From assembly GCA_021789455.1 (NCBI GenBank), contig JAJYJN010000004.1, positions 1 to 32,643 on the forward strand: a stretch of 32,643 nucleotides of DNA, given 5' to 3'. Both the position numbers and the translations under genes were made by a program. The stretch is from a bacterium (GTDB lineage: Bacteria; SZUA-79; Acidulodesulfobacterales; Acidulodesulfobacteraceae). Below are positions 7,731 through 14,661 of this stretch, piece by piece (the first letter of the stretch is position 1; each line of letters starts with the position of its first letter). The notes under the pieces were generated by a model that worked only from the letters and a program-made list of their open reading frames with translations, was not told where the DNA came from and ran no database searches.

Positions 7731-8060
7731 TTGAAAAAAGTATTATTATCGATTTTGTTCCTAACTTTAATAGCAATACCTTCCAGCTCTTTTGCCGCAG
7801 TTAAACAGGCAAAAAAAGCATCAGCTAAAAAAGTCGTAGCCAAGAAGATGGCCGTAAAAAAAGCCGTTAAAACAGTATCTTCCGCTACAGTAAAGGCTGT
7901 TCAGCAGGCTCTTGCTAAAGACGGATTTTTTAAAGGCAAGGTTGACGGAATGATCGGACCGGTTACTACGAATGCCGTTAAAGCTTTTCAGAAAAAAAAC
8001 GGACTTAAGGCAGACGGTATAATAGGTCCAATGACGCTTAAAAAATTAGGCGTAAAGTAA
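7731..8060 (+). CDS. Secreted peptidoglycan-binding domain protein (PG_binding_1)
   Basis: A small exported protein predicted to bind cell-wall peptidoglycan non-covalently. The 109 residues have a signal peptide (likely cut after SSSFA, residue 22), a lysine/alanine-rich linker (about 24-50), and one complete PG_binding_1 domain (52-107). The domain holds the typical repeats VKAVQQALAKDGFF..G.VDG and IGPVTTNAVKAFQKKNGL. It has no catalytic domain. The start is TTG at 7731, set by a strong AAGGAGGTGA (7713-7722) eight bases upstream. A strong terminator follows, so it is probably a single-gene unit or the end of the cheV transcript. Its precise role (anchor, wall-associated adaptor) is not shown by the sequence. 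Confidence 0.88.
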   Translation: MKKVLLSILFLTLIAIPSSSFAAVKQAKKASAKKVVAKKMAVKKAVKTVSSATVKAVQQALAKDGFFKGKVDGMIGPVTTNAVKAFQKKNGLKADGIIGPMTLKKLGVK

Positions 8061-8088
8061 TTTTTCATGAAATTTGAATTTTATTGGA

Positions 8089-8124
8089 AAAAAGGCGACA
8101 GATTAATTTTCTGCCGCCTTTTTG
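8089..8124 (+). terminator. Rho-independent terminator
   Basis: AAAAAGGCG (8089-8097) pairs with CGCCTTTTT (8115-8123). CAG/CTG extends the stem inside across one A-C mismatch. Poly-A before and poly-T after mean it could work in both directions. It closes the peptidoglycan-binding gene and insulates bioD. Confidence 0.8.
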
Positions 8125-8210
8125 TTTTTAATTTTTAAATATATAGCGCTCATATTTTGTTTATTTTTTATAGATTGCACATTTCTATTAACTTTTTTAA
8201 TGTTTAAAAT

Positions 8211-8924
8211 ATGGCTGAGAAAATATTTTTTATTACTGGAATCGATACCGGCATAGGTAAAACATTTTGCAGTTCCCTGCTGTTGTCGGCTATTAAGGAG
8301 AAAGGTTATGATGCCGGCTATATGAAGCCCGTCGAAACCGGCGTCGAAACCGGCGAAGACGGCTTAAAAAAATATATAGACGGTTTTTACGTTAAGACAT
8401 ACTGCGATTTAAAAGAAAATCTAGACATTATAACTCCGTATACTTTCCGGCTGCCTCTGTCGCCTTATGCGGCGCTTAAAAAAGAAGGCGGAGAATTATG
8501 TATTAAGGAAATCCTTTTTAAATTTTACGAACTTAATAAAATTCACGATTATATGCTGGTGGAAGGAGCAGGCGGAATGCTTGTTCCCTTAAAACGCGGT
8601 CATTTTATGATAGATATCGCAAAATATTTAGACGCAGGGGTTGTTTTAGTTACTAAAGCCGGTTTAGGAATGATAAACCAGACGCTTTTGAGTATAGAAT
8701 ATGCATTGAATAAAGGAATTAAAATGTCCGGCATAATTATAAACAATGTCTTAGGCGAAAAAGATGAAAGCGTATCCTCCAACAAAGAAATTTTATGCGA
8801 ATTTACCGATGTTCCTATTATCGGCGAAATTCCATTTATTCCTAAAGAAAAACGATACGGAGAAATAAAAGTACACAAAGACTTTGCTTTAAAATATATA
8901 GACTTAGAAAAAATTTTATTATAA
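8211..8924 (+). CDS. bioD: Dethiobiotin synthetase
   Basis: Converts 7,8-diaminopelargonate, CO2 and ATP to dethiobiotin, the penultimate biotin step. The 237 residues show the P-loop GIDTGIGKT (10-18), the substrate-binding lysine in MKPVETG (K39), the VEGAGG motif (E118), and the nucleotide-base motif IIINNV (175-180). Length and order match the family (about 220-240). No clear ribosome-binding site precedes the ATG. Other biotin genes (bioA, bioB, bioF) are not next to it, and the following gene, in the same direction after 43 bases, is an aminotransferase of a different pathway. Confidence 0.93.
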   Translation: MAEKIFFITGIDTGIGKTFCSSLLLSAIKEKGYDAGYMKPVETGVETGEDGLKKYIDGFYVKTYCDLKENLDIITPYTFRLPLSPYAALKKEGGELCIKEILFKFYELNKIHDYMLVEGAGGMLVPLKRGHFMIDIAKYLDAGVVLVTKAGLGMINQTLLSIEYALNKGIKMSGIIINNVLGEKDESVSSNKEILCEFTDVPIIGEIPFIPKEKRYGEIKVHKDFALKYIDLEKILL

Positions 8925-8967
8925 AATATTAATAAAAATAATTATTTCTTAAGGAGGATTACTATTC

Positions 8968-10128
8968 ATGCGCTTTAATCAATCGGATAGGCTTAAACAA
9001 TTGCCCGTGTATCTTTTTGCGGAAATAGATAAACTAAAGTCTCAAGTAAAAGCTAGGGGCGTCGATATTATAAGTTTTGGAATCGGAGACCCCGACCTGC
9101 CGACGCCGAAAGCAATAGTCGATGTTTTAAAGAAAGAAAGCGAAATAGACGCAAATCAAAAATATCCTTCGTATGAAGGTCTTTTGAAATTTAGGGAATC
9201 GGTTTCGAACTGGTATAAAAAAAGATTCAACATAACGCTTGACCCGGAAACTGAAGTTCTGTCTTTAATAGGCTCAAAAGAAGGAATAGGGCATTTACCG
9301 CTTGCTTTTATTAATCCGGGCGACGTAGTTTTGATACCGGATCCTGGGTATCCCGTTTACAGGGCAGGCACTATTTTTGCCGGAGGCATCCCTTATATTA
9401 TGCCGCTCAAAGAGGAAAACGATTTTTTGCCCGATTTTTCAATTATACCCAACGATATTTTAAAAAAAGCAAAACTTATGTTTCTTAATTATCCGAACAA
9501 TCCTACTTCCGCATCGGCGGACAGACATTTTTTCAACGAGGTAGTAAAATTTGCAAAGACCAATGAAATTATAGTCGCGCATGATTTTGCGTATTCCGAA
9601 GTTTATACGGGCGAAAAGGGGAACGATTCCTTTCTTGAAGCAAACGGCGCAAAAGAAATAGGAATAGAGTTTCATTCGCTTTCTAAAACGTTTAATATGA
9701 CTGGTTTCAGGATAGGGTTTGCGGCAGGAAACGAAGAAATAATAAAGGGACTCGGAGCCGTTAAAACAAATCTGGATTCCGGAGTATTCCAAGCCATTCA
9801 GCTTGCCGGAGCCTACGGATTAGACAACGAGCTTAAAGCAGTCGAGGATAATAATAAAATATATAAAAAAAGACGCGAACTTTTAGTGTCCGGTTTGGAA
9901 AAATTGGGTTATAAAGTGTATAAATCCGATGCAACGTTTTACGTTTGGGCGCATGTTCCTAAAACAGGCATGACTTCTAAGGATTTTGCCGTATCGCTCT
10001 TAAATGAAACGGGAATAATAGTTACGCCCGGTTCAGGTTTCGGCGAAAACGGCGAAGGTTTTGTGCGGTTTTCATTGACTCTAAGCGAAAACCGTATAAA
10101 AGAAGCTTTAGTAAGAATGGGAGCATGA
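8968..10128 (+). CDS. dapL: LL-diaminopimelate aminotransferase (DapL type)
   Basis: PLP-dependent class I/II aminotransferase, most like the DapL branch that turns tetrahydrodipicolinate and glutamate directly into LL-diaminopimelate for lysine and cell wall. 386 residues. The N-terminal 'LPVYLFAEIDKLKSQVKARG' (12-31) and FGIGDPDLPTP (37-47) are typical of this branch. The PLP lysine is K240 in SLSKTFNMTGFRIGF, NYPNNPT (174-180) and the closing R of the GEGFVRFSLT segment are present. An AAGGAGG lies ten bases upstream. It overlaps the next gene by four bases (ATGA), so the two are translated together. Aspartate aminotransferase is the main alternative. Confidence 0.85.
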   Translation: MRFNQSDRLKQLPVYLFAEIDKLKSQVKARGVDIISFGIGDPDLPTPKAIVDVLKKESEIDANQKYPSYEGLLKFRESVSNWYKKRFNITLDPETEVLSLIGSKEGIGHLPLAFINPGDVVLIPDPGYPVYRAGTIFAGGIPYIMPLKEENDFLPDFSIIPNDILKKAKLMFLNYPNNPTSASADRHFFNEVVKFAKTNEIIVAHDFAYSEVYTGEKGNDSFLEANGAKEIGIEFHSLSKTFNMTGFRIGFAAGNEEIIKGLGAVKTNLDSGVFQAIQLAGAYGLDNELKAVEDNNKIYKKRRELLVSGLEKLGYKVYKSDATFYVWAHVPKTGMTSKDFAVSLLNETGIIVTPGSGFGENGEGFVRFSLTLSENRIKEALVRMGA

Positions 10129-10805
10129 TTTTAGCAGACGCTAAGCTTGACGAGGAAGATTTTATCGTATGTTTAGGATTAGGCAGTAATGTCGGCGATA
10201 AAGAGTCTAACTTATTAAAAGCATTGGATTTTATTAAAAACGGAGCAAAAGTTTTTAGCGGAATTAGCCCTAAGCATAAAAGTCCGCTGTCTGATGTAAA
10301 GATTTCAGGCGTTTCGTCCATATATCTAACCTCTCCGGTCGGAAACGAAAATCAGCCTTTCTTTTTAAACTGCGCTGTTATTCTTAGCATTCAGGCAAAA
10401 TCGTATAATAATATAGACGACTTCTCAAGTTTTTTTCATAAACTGTTGTCGTTTCTTAAAAATATCGAAAAAATTATGGGCAGAAAAGAATATTCGGTAA
10501 GATATATGCCCCGTGTTATTGATATAGATATTCTTTTTGCTTATAATGTCAGTTCAAAAAAATATATTCATATAGATTTACCGGATTTAAAAATTCCTCA
10601 CAAGGAGATTTTTAAGCGGCTGTTCGTCATGTTTCCCTTATTAGACCTTATAAATATTTCGAACGGTTTTATTTTAAAAAAGCCGTTCGATAAAGAAAGC
10701 ATAAAAAAAGCCCTTGCAGATTTAAAAAAAACAGATGCAGGGGCTTCCCAGAAAATATCTTATTACGCCAAATTCGACGAAAATTTAAGAGGAATTGCAC
10801 GCTAA
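10125..10805 (+). CDS. folK: 2-amino-4-hydroxy-6-hydroxymethyldihydropteridine pyrophosphokinase
   Basis: Transfers pyrophosphate from ATP to the pterin alcohol in folate synthesis. The 226 residues include the family opening LGLGSNVGDKESNL (17-30), the SSIYLTSPVG..QPFFLN segment (64-82) and the RYMPRVIDIDILF signature (126-138) with metal-binding D133 and D135. LKIPHKEIFKR occurs further on. It is longer than the usual 160-180: there is an extra stretch of about 15-20 residues near 91-108 and a C-terminal tail of about 35 residues without obvious motifs. The ATG overlaps the stop of dapL (ATGA). Its stop codon overlaps the stop codon of speD on the other strand. Confidence 0.9.
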   Translation: MILADAKLDEEDFIVCLGLGSNVGDKESNLLKALDFIKNGAKVFSGISPKHKSPLSDVKISGVSSIYLTSPVGNENQPFFLNCAVILSIQAKSYNNIDDFSSFFHKLLSFLKNIEKIMGRKEYSVRYMPRVIDIDILFAYNVSSKKYIHIDLPDLKIPHKEIFKRLFVMFPLLDLINISNGFILKKPFDKESIKKALADLKKTDAGASQKISYYAKFDENLRGIAR

Positions 10806-11209
10806 CGAGCGACGAGCTTCTCCTCGCAGAGTACTTTATGAGGAAGTTCTTCGTTGTAAATAGATATAAGGCCTCTTTTTATTTCCATAATTTGCGGCTC
10901 TAACGAACCGAATCTTTCCACTAAAAATTCTGCGGCCTCCTGAGGTTTAATTATGTCGCCGCAAGTAAAAATATCTACGGCCGCATAGTCGTATTCTGGC
11001 CATGTATGAATAGAAAGATGAGATTCGGCAATAATAACCATTCCGCTTATTCCGAACGGATTAAACTCATGAAATTTATGCTCGACTATCGTAGCTTTTG
11101 CTTCCGATGCCGCATCCAGCATTGCAGTTTCTACAAACTCAAGATCGTCTAAGATATTTTTTCTGCATTTTTTTAATTCTAAAAGCAAATGCGTTCCTAA
11201 TGAATTCAT
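10802..11209 (-). CDS. speD: S-adenosylmethionine decarboxylase proenzyme (prokaryotic class 1b)
   Basis: Supplies decarboxylated AdoMet as aminopropyl donor for spermidine. Made as a proenzyme that cuts itself between E62 and S63, giving a pyruvoyl cofactor at the new alpha-chain N terminus. The 135 residues carry AESHLSIHTWPEY (61-73), with H68, and C83 in DIFTCGD; S63, H68 and C83 match the numbering of the short bacterial enzymes (Thermotoga type). AAGGAGG (11218-11224) sits eight bases before the ATG at 11207-11209. No speE or other polyamine gene is adjacent. Its stop overlaps that of folK by four bases, leaving no space for a terminator between the converging genes. Confidence 0.95.
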   Translation of the reverse strand: MNSLGTHLLLELKKCRKNILDDLEFVETAMLDAASEAKATIVEHKFHEFNPFGISGMVIIAESHLSIHTWPEYDYAAVDIFTCGDIIKPQEAAEFLVERFGSLEPQIMEIKRGLISIYNEELPHKVLCEEKLVAR

Positions 11210-11218
11210 TTTACATAC

Positions 11219-11229
11219 CTCCTTCGGAG
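11219..11229 (-). promoter_or_regulatory. Small hairpin covering the speD ribosome-binding site
   Basis: In the speD message, CUCC-GAA-GGAG forms a four-pair stem with a GAA loop. The GGAG arm is part of the Shine-Dalgarno sequence AAGGAGG. It could lower translation when folded. The stem is short, so it may have no effect. Confidence 0.35.
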
Positions 11230-11246
11230 AACTAAAATCCCCAGCT

Positions 11247-11275
11247 AAATTTTAATAAATAAATAAATAAAATTT
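11247..11275 (-). repeat. AT-only hairpin with a tetranucleotide repeat in the speD leader
   Basis: AAATTTTA (11247-11254) and TAAAATTT (11268-11275) are perfect inverted arms. The 13-base loop is built of AAAT units (about four copies), a slippage-prone microsatellite. It lies in the predicted untranslated leader between the speD promoter and its start codon. Confidence 0.5.
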
Positions 11276-11288
11276 TACACGATTTTTT

Positions 11289-11316
11289 ATTATATGTTAT
11301 TTACCGAAAAATGCAA
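11289..11316 (-). promoter_or_regulatory. Predicted speD promoter
   Basis: On the minus strand: TTGCAT (11311-11316), a 16-base spacer and a perfect TATAAT (11289-11294). It implies a leader of about 70-75 bases before the speD ATG. Confidence 0.6.
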
Positions 11317-11348
11317 GAAAAAAATATATAAAAAAACAGATAAAAATA

Positions 11349-11377
11349 TTGACTTAATTTTTTTTTTAGTATATTAT
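11349..11377 (+). promoter_or_regulatory. Predicted promoter of the first cytochrome c gene
   Basis: TTGACT (11349-11354), a 17-base spacer rich in T, and TATTAT (11372-11377). It lies 59 bases before the ATG at 11437, which has its own AAGGGGG site. It is divergent from the speD promoter about 35 bases away. Confidence 0.65.
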
Positions 11378-11436
11378 TTGATAATAAAGAAACAAAGCAT
11401 TATTAATTTATTTAATTTTAAGGGGGTAGAATTATT

Positions 11437-11787
11437 ATGAAAATGAAAAAAGTAATTTCGTCTTTATTAATTGCTTCTGCTTTAACTTTTAGCGCTACTA
11501 CGGTTTTTGCTTCCACCGGTTCTTCGCTTTTCAGCTCGGAAGGATGCATAGCCTGCCACACTATTAACGGACAGGGCGGTTCGGTTGGACCGGACCTTTC
11601 ACATGTCGGCAGCAAAAGAAGCCTTTCTTGGATTAAAACTCAGATTACAAACCCTTCCGCTCATTTTGCGGCGGGCAGTTCCGTAACTATAAACGGACAA
11701 TCTTATACGGCTATTATGCCTGCGCATAAGCATATGTCGGCTTCAAAGCTTAACGCTCTTGCCAGTTATCTTGAATCATTGAAATAA
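11437..11787 (+). CDS. Periplasmic monoheme c-type cytochrome (paralogue 1)
   Basis: A small electron-carrier cytochrome c exported to the periplasm. The 116 residues have a signal peptide (cut after VFA, about residue 25) and one heme-attachment site CIACH (C37, C40, H41). The likely sixth heme ligand is M94 in AIMPAHKHM. GPDLSHVGSKRS (51-62) and the C-terminal helix LNALASYLESLK are typical of class I cytochromes. AAGGGGG precedes the ATG. The gene at 12034 encodes a close paralogue, so the pair arose by tandem duplication. The electron partners are not visible in the window; the siroheme decarboxylase gene downstream could help provide heme. Confidence 0.92.
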   Translation: MKMKKVISSLLIASALTFSATTVFASTGSSLFSSEGCIACHTINGQGGSVGPDLSHVGSKRSLSWIKTQITNPSAHFAAGSSVTINGQSYTAIMPAHKHMSASKLNALASYLESLK

Positions 11788-11808
11788 TTTTTCTATTAAT
11801 AATTATGT

Positions 11809-11847
11809 CTGTCCAATGCCGGCGTTATTTGACGGCGTTCAGGACAG
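11809..11847 (+). terminator. Hairpin after the first cytochrome gene
   Basis: CTGTCC (11809-11814) and AATGCCG (11815-11821) pair with CGGCGTT (11833-11839) and GGACAG (11842-11847), with a two-base bulge. No strong T run follows, so it may be a weak terminator, an mRNA-stabilising structure or an attenuator between the paralogous genes. Confidence 0.55.
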
Positions 11848-12033
11848 GCATAAATTTATTATTTAAAAATACCGAATTTACCTATATTAAATACCGTAAT
11901 TTATAACTTATTAATTTTTTATTTTTTAAATTTTATCTATAGTTTTGCGCTTTAATTTTTTATTGATTATTTTTATCGTTAAAATATTATTGAGATATAA
12001 TAATATTTATTAAAAAAAAGGAGGTGAATTACA

Positions 12034-12390
12034 ATGTTTTCAAAAATGGGTAAATTAATTACTGCCGCTGTAGTATTTGCAGGAGTATCGTCGTTTGCAG
12101 TTTCGGCTTTTGCTGCTTCCGGCCCTGCATTATTTAGATCTGAAGGATGTATAGCCTGTCATACCATCGACGGTCACGGCGGGCAAGTAGGTCCGAATCT
12201 TTCTCATATAGGTTCCCAGAGGAGCCTTTCATGGATTAAAACGCAGATAGTAAATCCCGGAGCGCATTTTGCTTCAGGAAGTACGGTTGCTCTTAACGGA
12301 AAGTCCTATATGGCTATTATGCCGAATCACAAAAACATGCCGGCTTCAGATGTTAATACTATTGCAAAATATCTTGAGTCTTTAAAGTAA
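12034..12390 (+). CDS. Periplasmic monoheme c-type cytochrome (paralogue 2)
   Basis: A second small cytochrome c with the same plan as the one at 11437. 118 residues; signal peptide cut after SAFA (about residue 27); heme site CIACH (C39, C42, H43); probable methionine ligand M96 in AIMPNHKNM. The two proteins share long identical segments such as RSLSWIKTQI and the closing YLESLK, and differ most in the signal peptide. A very strong ribosome-binding site (AAGGAGGTGA, 12019-12028) precedes the ATG. A 246-base spacer with a hairpin separates it from the first copy, and a strong terminator follows. The two may be expressed differently or serve different partners; that is inference. Confidence 0.92.
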   Translation: MFSKMGKLITAAVVFAGVSSFAVSAFAASGPALFRSEGCIACHTIDGHGGQVGPNLSHIGSQRSLSWIKTQIVNPGAHFASGSTVALNGKSYMAIMPNHKNMPASDVNTIAKYLESLK

Positions 12391-12438
12391 TCGTCCGAGG
12401 ATAATTTAAAACTAAAAGATAACGCAAAAAATTGTTTG

Positions 12439-12486
12439 AAAACCTCCAATCGTTAAAATTTAATACGATCGGAGGTTTTTCTTTTT
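12439..12486 (+). terminator. Rho-independent terminator after the second cytochrome gene
   Basis: AACCTCC-A-ATCG pairs with CGAT-C-GGAGGTT (about 12439-12477), closed over an AT loop. It is followed by TTTCTTTTTTC. It separates the cytochromes from the siroheme decarboxylase gene. Confidence 0.82.
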
Positions 12487-12564
12487 TCTTGACGGTTATT
12501 CGGCTAAACTGTTATAATTTATATAAATAAAATTATTAATTATATTTTGCCGAATTTAAAATCT

Positions 12565-13554
12565 ATGGAACTTGAACTTACAGACAGAAAAATATTAAAT
12601 ATTCTTCAGTCCGATTTTCCTATCGCCAAACACCCTTTCTTAGAAATTGCCGATATTACCGGCATAAAAGAAGATGAAGCAATAGACAGAATATTACGCA
12701 TGAAAAGCGGTAAAATTATCAGACAGATAAGCGCAATATTCGATTCGCACAATATCGGCTATAAAAGCACTCTTGCGGCTTTTAAGGTAGCGGATAAATC
12801 GGCGGATTCGGCTGCAGAAATAATAAATTCGCATAGCGGAGTGAGTCATAATTATCTAAGAAACCACAAATATAATATATGGTTTACGATAACTCTTCCT
12901 TCCGAATACTCGCTTGAACAAGAAATAAAAAAGCTCTCGGAAAAATCGGGAGCGGAAGACTATCTTATTCTCCCTACCCTGAAACTTTATAAAATCGGCG
13001 TTAATTTTGATATGACCGGCGCAGACGATGCTTCTTCTTTTAGGTTCTTTTCCCATGAAGATTTTAAAAAAGATTCGGAAATAAAAATTTCCGAATTTGA
13101 AAAAGCTTGCATAAGAGAACTTCAAAAAGATATAGAAATTACCCATGAGCCTTTTAAGAATATGTCTGAGGTTTTAGGTATTTCTCAGGAAAAATTGCTT
13201 GAAACCGTAAAAAATTTTATAAGCGAAAGAAAAATGAGAAGATTTGCCTGCGTTTTATATCATCAAAAAGCGGGATTCAGCTACAATCTTATGGGGATAT
13301 GGAAAACAAACAATGAAGAAGCCGATAAAAACGGCAAAATTATGTCTTCCGTTAAAGAAGTTTCACACTGTTATCTTAGGCCGGTTTATCCCGGAAGGTG
13401 GGAATATAATATATTTACTATGATACATGCAAAATCAAAAGACGAAGCATGGAGCATTATGGATAAAATTTCTTCGCTAACCGGACTTATGGATTTCGGC
13501 GCTCTCGAAAGCACAAAAGAATTTAAAAAGGTGAGGGTGAAGTATTATGTTTAA
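12565..13554 (+). CDS. Fused siroheme decarboxylase (AhbA-AhbB / NirD-NirL type)
   Basis: Predicted to remove two acetate carboxyls from siroheme, giving 12,18-didecarboxysiroheme on the alternative heme (or heme d1) route. The protein (329 residues from ATG 12565) contains two Lrp/AsnC-like halves. The first opens TDRKILNILQSDFPIAKHPF and contains GKIIRQISAIFD; the second, from about residue 178, opens ACIRELQKDIEITHEPF and contains RKMRRFACVLYH and VSHCYLRPVYPGRWEYNIFT. Usually these are two separate proteins of about 150-170 residues forming a heterodimer; fusions are known among NirDL proteins. A TTG at 12547 would add six residues; neither start has a ribosome-binding site. The stop overlaps the next ATG by eight bases. 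Other heme genes are not in view. Confidence 0.87.
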   Translation: MELELTDRKILNILQSDFPIAKHPFLEIADITGIKEDEAIDRILRMKSGKIIRQISAIFDSHNIGYKSTLAAFKVADKSADSAAEIINSHSGVSHNYLRNHKYNIWFTITLPSEYSLEQEIKKLSEKSGAEDYLILPTLKLYKIGVNFDMTGADDASSFRFFSHEDFKKDSEIKISEFEKACIRELQKDIEITHEPFKNMSEVLGISQEKLLETVKNFISERKMRRFACVLYHQKAGFSYNLMGIWKTNNEEADKNGKIMSSVKEVSHCYLRPVYPGRWEYNIFTMIHAKSKDEAWSIMDKISSLTGLMDFGALESTKEFKKVRVKYYV

Positions 13555-14155
13555 TCAAAGCGAACTGCTTACGGAATTTTTTTTATATCCTTTAATACTG
13601 TGTTCGGTTATTGCGCTTGCAATAATAATAGAACGTTTTTACAGCCTTAGGAAATCCAAAATTTTTCCTGAAGATTTTCTTGCCAATGTAGAGAAATCTC
13701 TAAAAAACGGGGACATAGAAAAGGCTAAAGGTATGTGCATGACGGCAAAAACGCCTATAGCCAAAATTTATCTTTCTATCATAGACAACTATAAAAATCC
13801 TATAGATACCGTTAAATTAGAGGTTGAGGAATCCGGCAAGAGGGCATACTTAGATCTTGAAAAAAATTTAGAAGGACTCAGCGCTATTACTACTATATCC
13901 CCTTTATTGGGACTGCTTGGAACCGTAGTAGGCATGATAAAGGCTCTCAGCGCCGTATCATACAGAAACGGCATAGCGAATCCGCATCTTCTTGCGCTAG
14001 GCATTTCGGAGGCATTGTATTCAACGGCTATCGGACTTATAATAGCCATAGTATCTTTTTTATTTTTTAAATATTTTGCTTCTAAAGCGTTTAACTTTGG
14101 AGCGGTTATGGAAGACACCGCATCAAGGGTTATATCTTTTATTAAAGCAGAGTGA
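13547..14155 (+). CDS. exbB: MotA/TolQ/ExbB proton-channel family protein
   Basis: A three-helix inner-membrane component of a proton-driven motor that energises outer-membrane processes. The 202 residues show a first helix at about 14-30, a cytoplasmic segment, and two helices near 110-135 and 155-178. The typical LSAITTISPLLGLLGTVVGMI block (about 110-130) is present, as is the G.SEAL.STA.GL motif near 152-163. The start overlaps the upstream stop by eight bases, implying translational coupling. The partner ExbD/TolR-like gene follows after 51 bases. No TonB, TolA, TolB or Pal gene is seen, so TolQ and ExbB roles cannot be told apart; the symbol is the best guess. Confidence 0.88.
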   Translation: MFNQSELLTEFFLYPLILCSVIALAIIIERFYSLRKSKIFPEDFLANVEKSLKNGDIEKAKGMCMTAKTPIAKIYLSIIDNYKNPIDTVKLEVEESGKRAYLDLEKNLEGLSAITTISPLLGLLGTVVGMIKALSAVSYRNGIANPHLLALGISEALYSTAIGLIIAIVSFLFFKYFASKAFNFGAVMEDTASRVISFIKAE

Positions 14156-14206
14156 AAATAATTTTATTATAATCATAATTAGCGCTGATTATATAAGACA
14201 AGTAAA

Positions 14207-14605
14207 ATGAAATTTACGTCTAAAAGAAAGCCCGACCCGATAATTAACGTTATTAACATGGTTGACGTATTTTTAACCCTGTTAATATTTTTTATGATGA
14301 CGACGACTTTTACTTCAAATTACGGCATAAAAATTCATCTGCCGAAATCAGGAGCAAAATCTTTCGCTTCTTCAAAAAAACCGGTAACGCTTTATATTAC
14401 TAAAGCAGGCAAGATATATTACAGAAATAAAGAGCTTTCGCTGAAAGAATTGTCTTTATTTTTAAAAGACGTTAAAAAGTCGCAGGGAAACGCCACTATA
14501 ATTATAAAAGCGGATAAAAAATCTACTGCCGCAAGCATAGTAAACGTAATGGGATTAAGCATAGAGCACGGATTGTATAAAATAGCTATCGCTACGAAAA
14601 AATAA
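14207..14605 (+). CDS. exbD: Biopolymer transport protein, ExbD/TolR family
   Basis: Partner of the ExbB/TolQ-like protein just upstream: a single-helix inner-membrane protein with a periplasmic domain. The 132 residues begin with a basic cytoplasmic segment and INMVDVFLTLLIFFMM (16-31), with the protonatable aspartate at D20. LPKSGAKS follows the membrane helix as in the family. The periplasmic part ends in the usual ADKKSTAASIVNVMGLSIEHGLYKI pattern (only motif fragments cited). Length is standard. The start codon lacks a clear ribosome-binding site. No TonB or receptor gene is adjacent; purB follows after 56 bases. Confidence 0.88.
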   Translation: MKFTSKRKPDPIINVINMVDVFLTLLIFFMMTTTFTSNYGIKIHLPKSGAKSFASSKKPVTLYITKAGKIYYRNKELSLKELSLFLKDVKKSQGNATIIIKADKKSTAASIVNVMGLSIEHGLYKIAIATKK

Positions 14606-14661
14606 AAGATCGGACGAAATTAAGATAAACTATAAAAGAAAAGCAATCAGGAGGTCTAAAT

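Noticed and set aside
11210..11217. An ATG-TAA start-stop just before speD, reminiscent of upstream peptides in eukaryotic AdoMet decarboxylase messages
   Set aside because: It lies within the Shine-Dalgarno spacer, codes for nothing, and is easily explained by chance.
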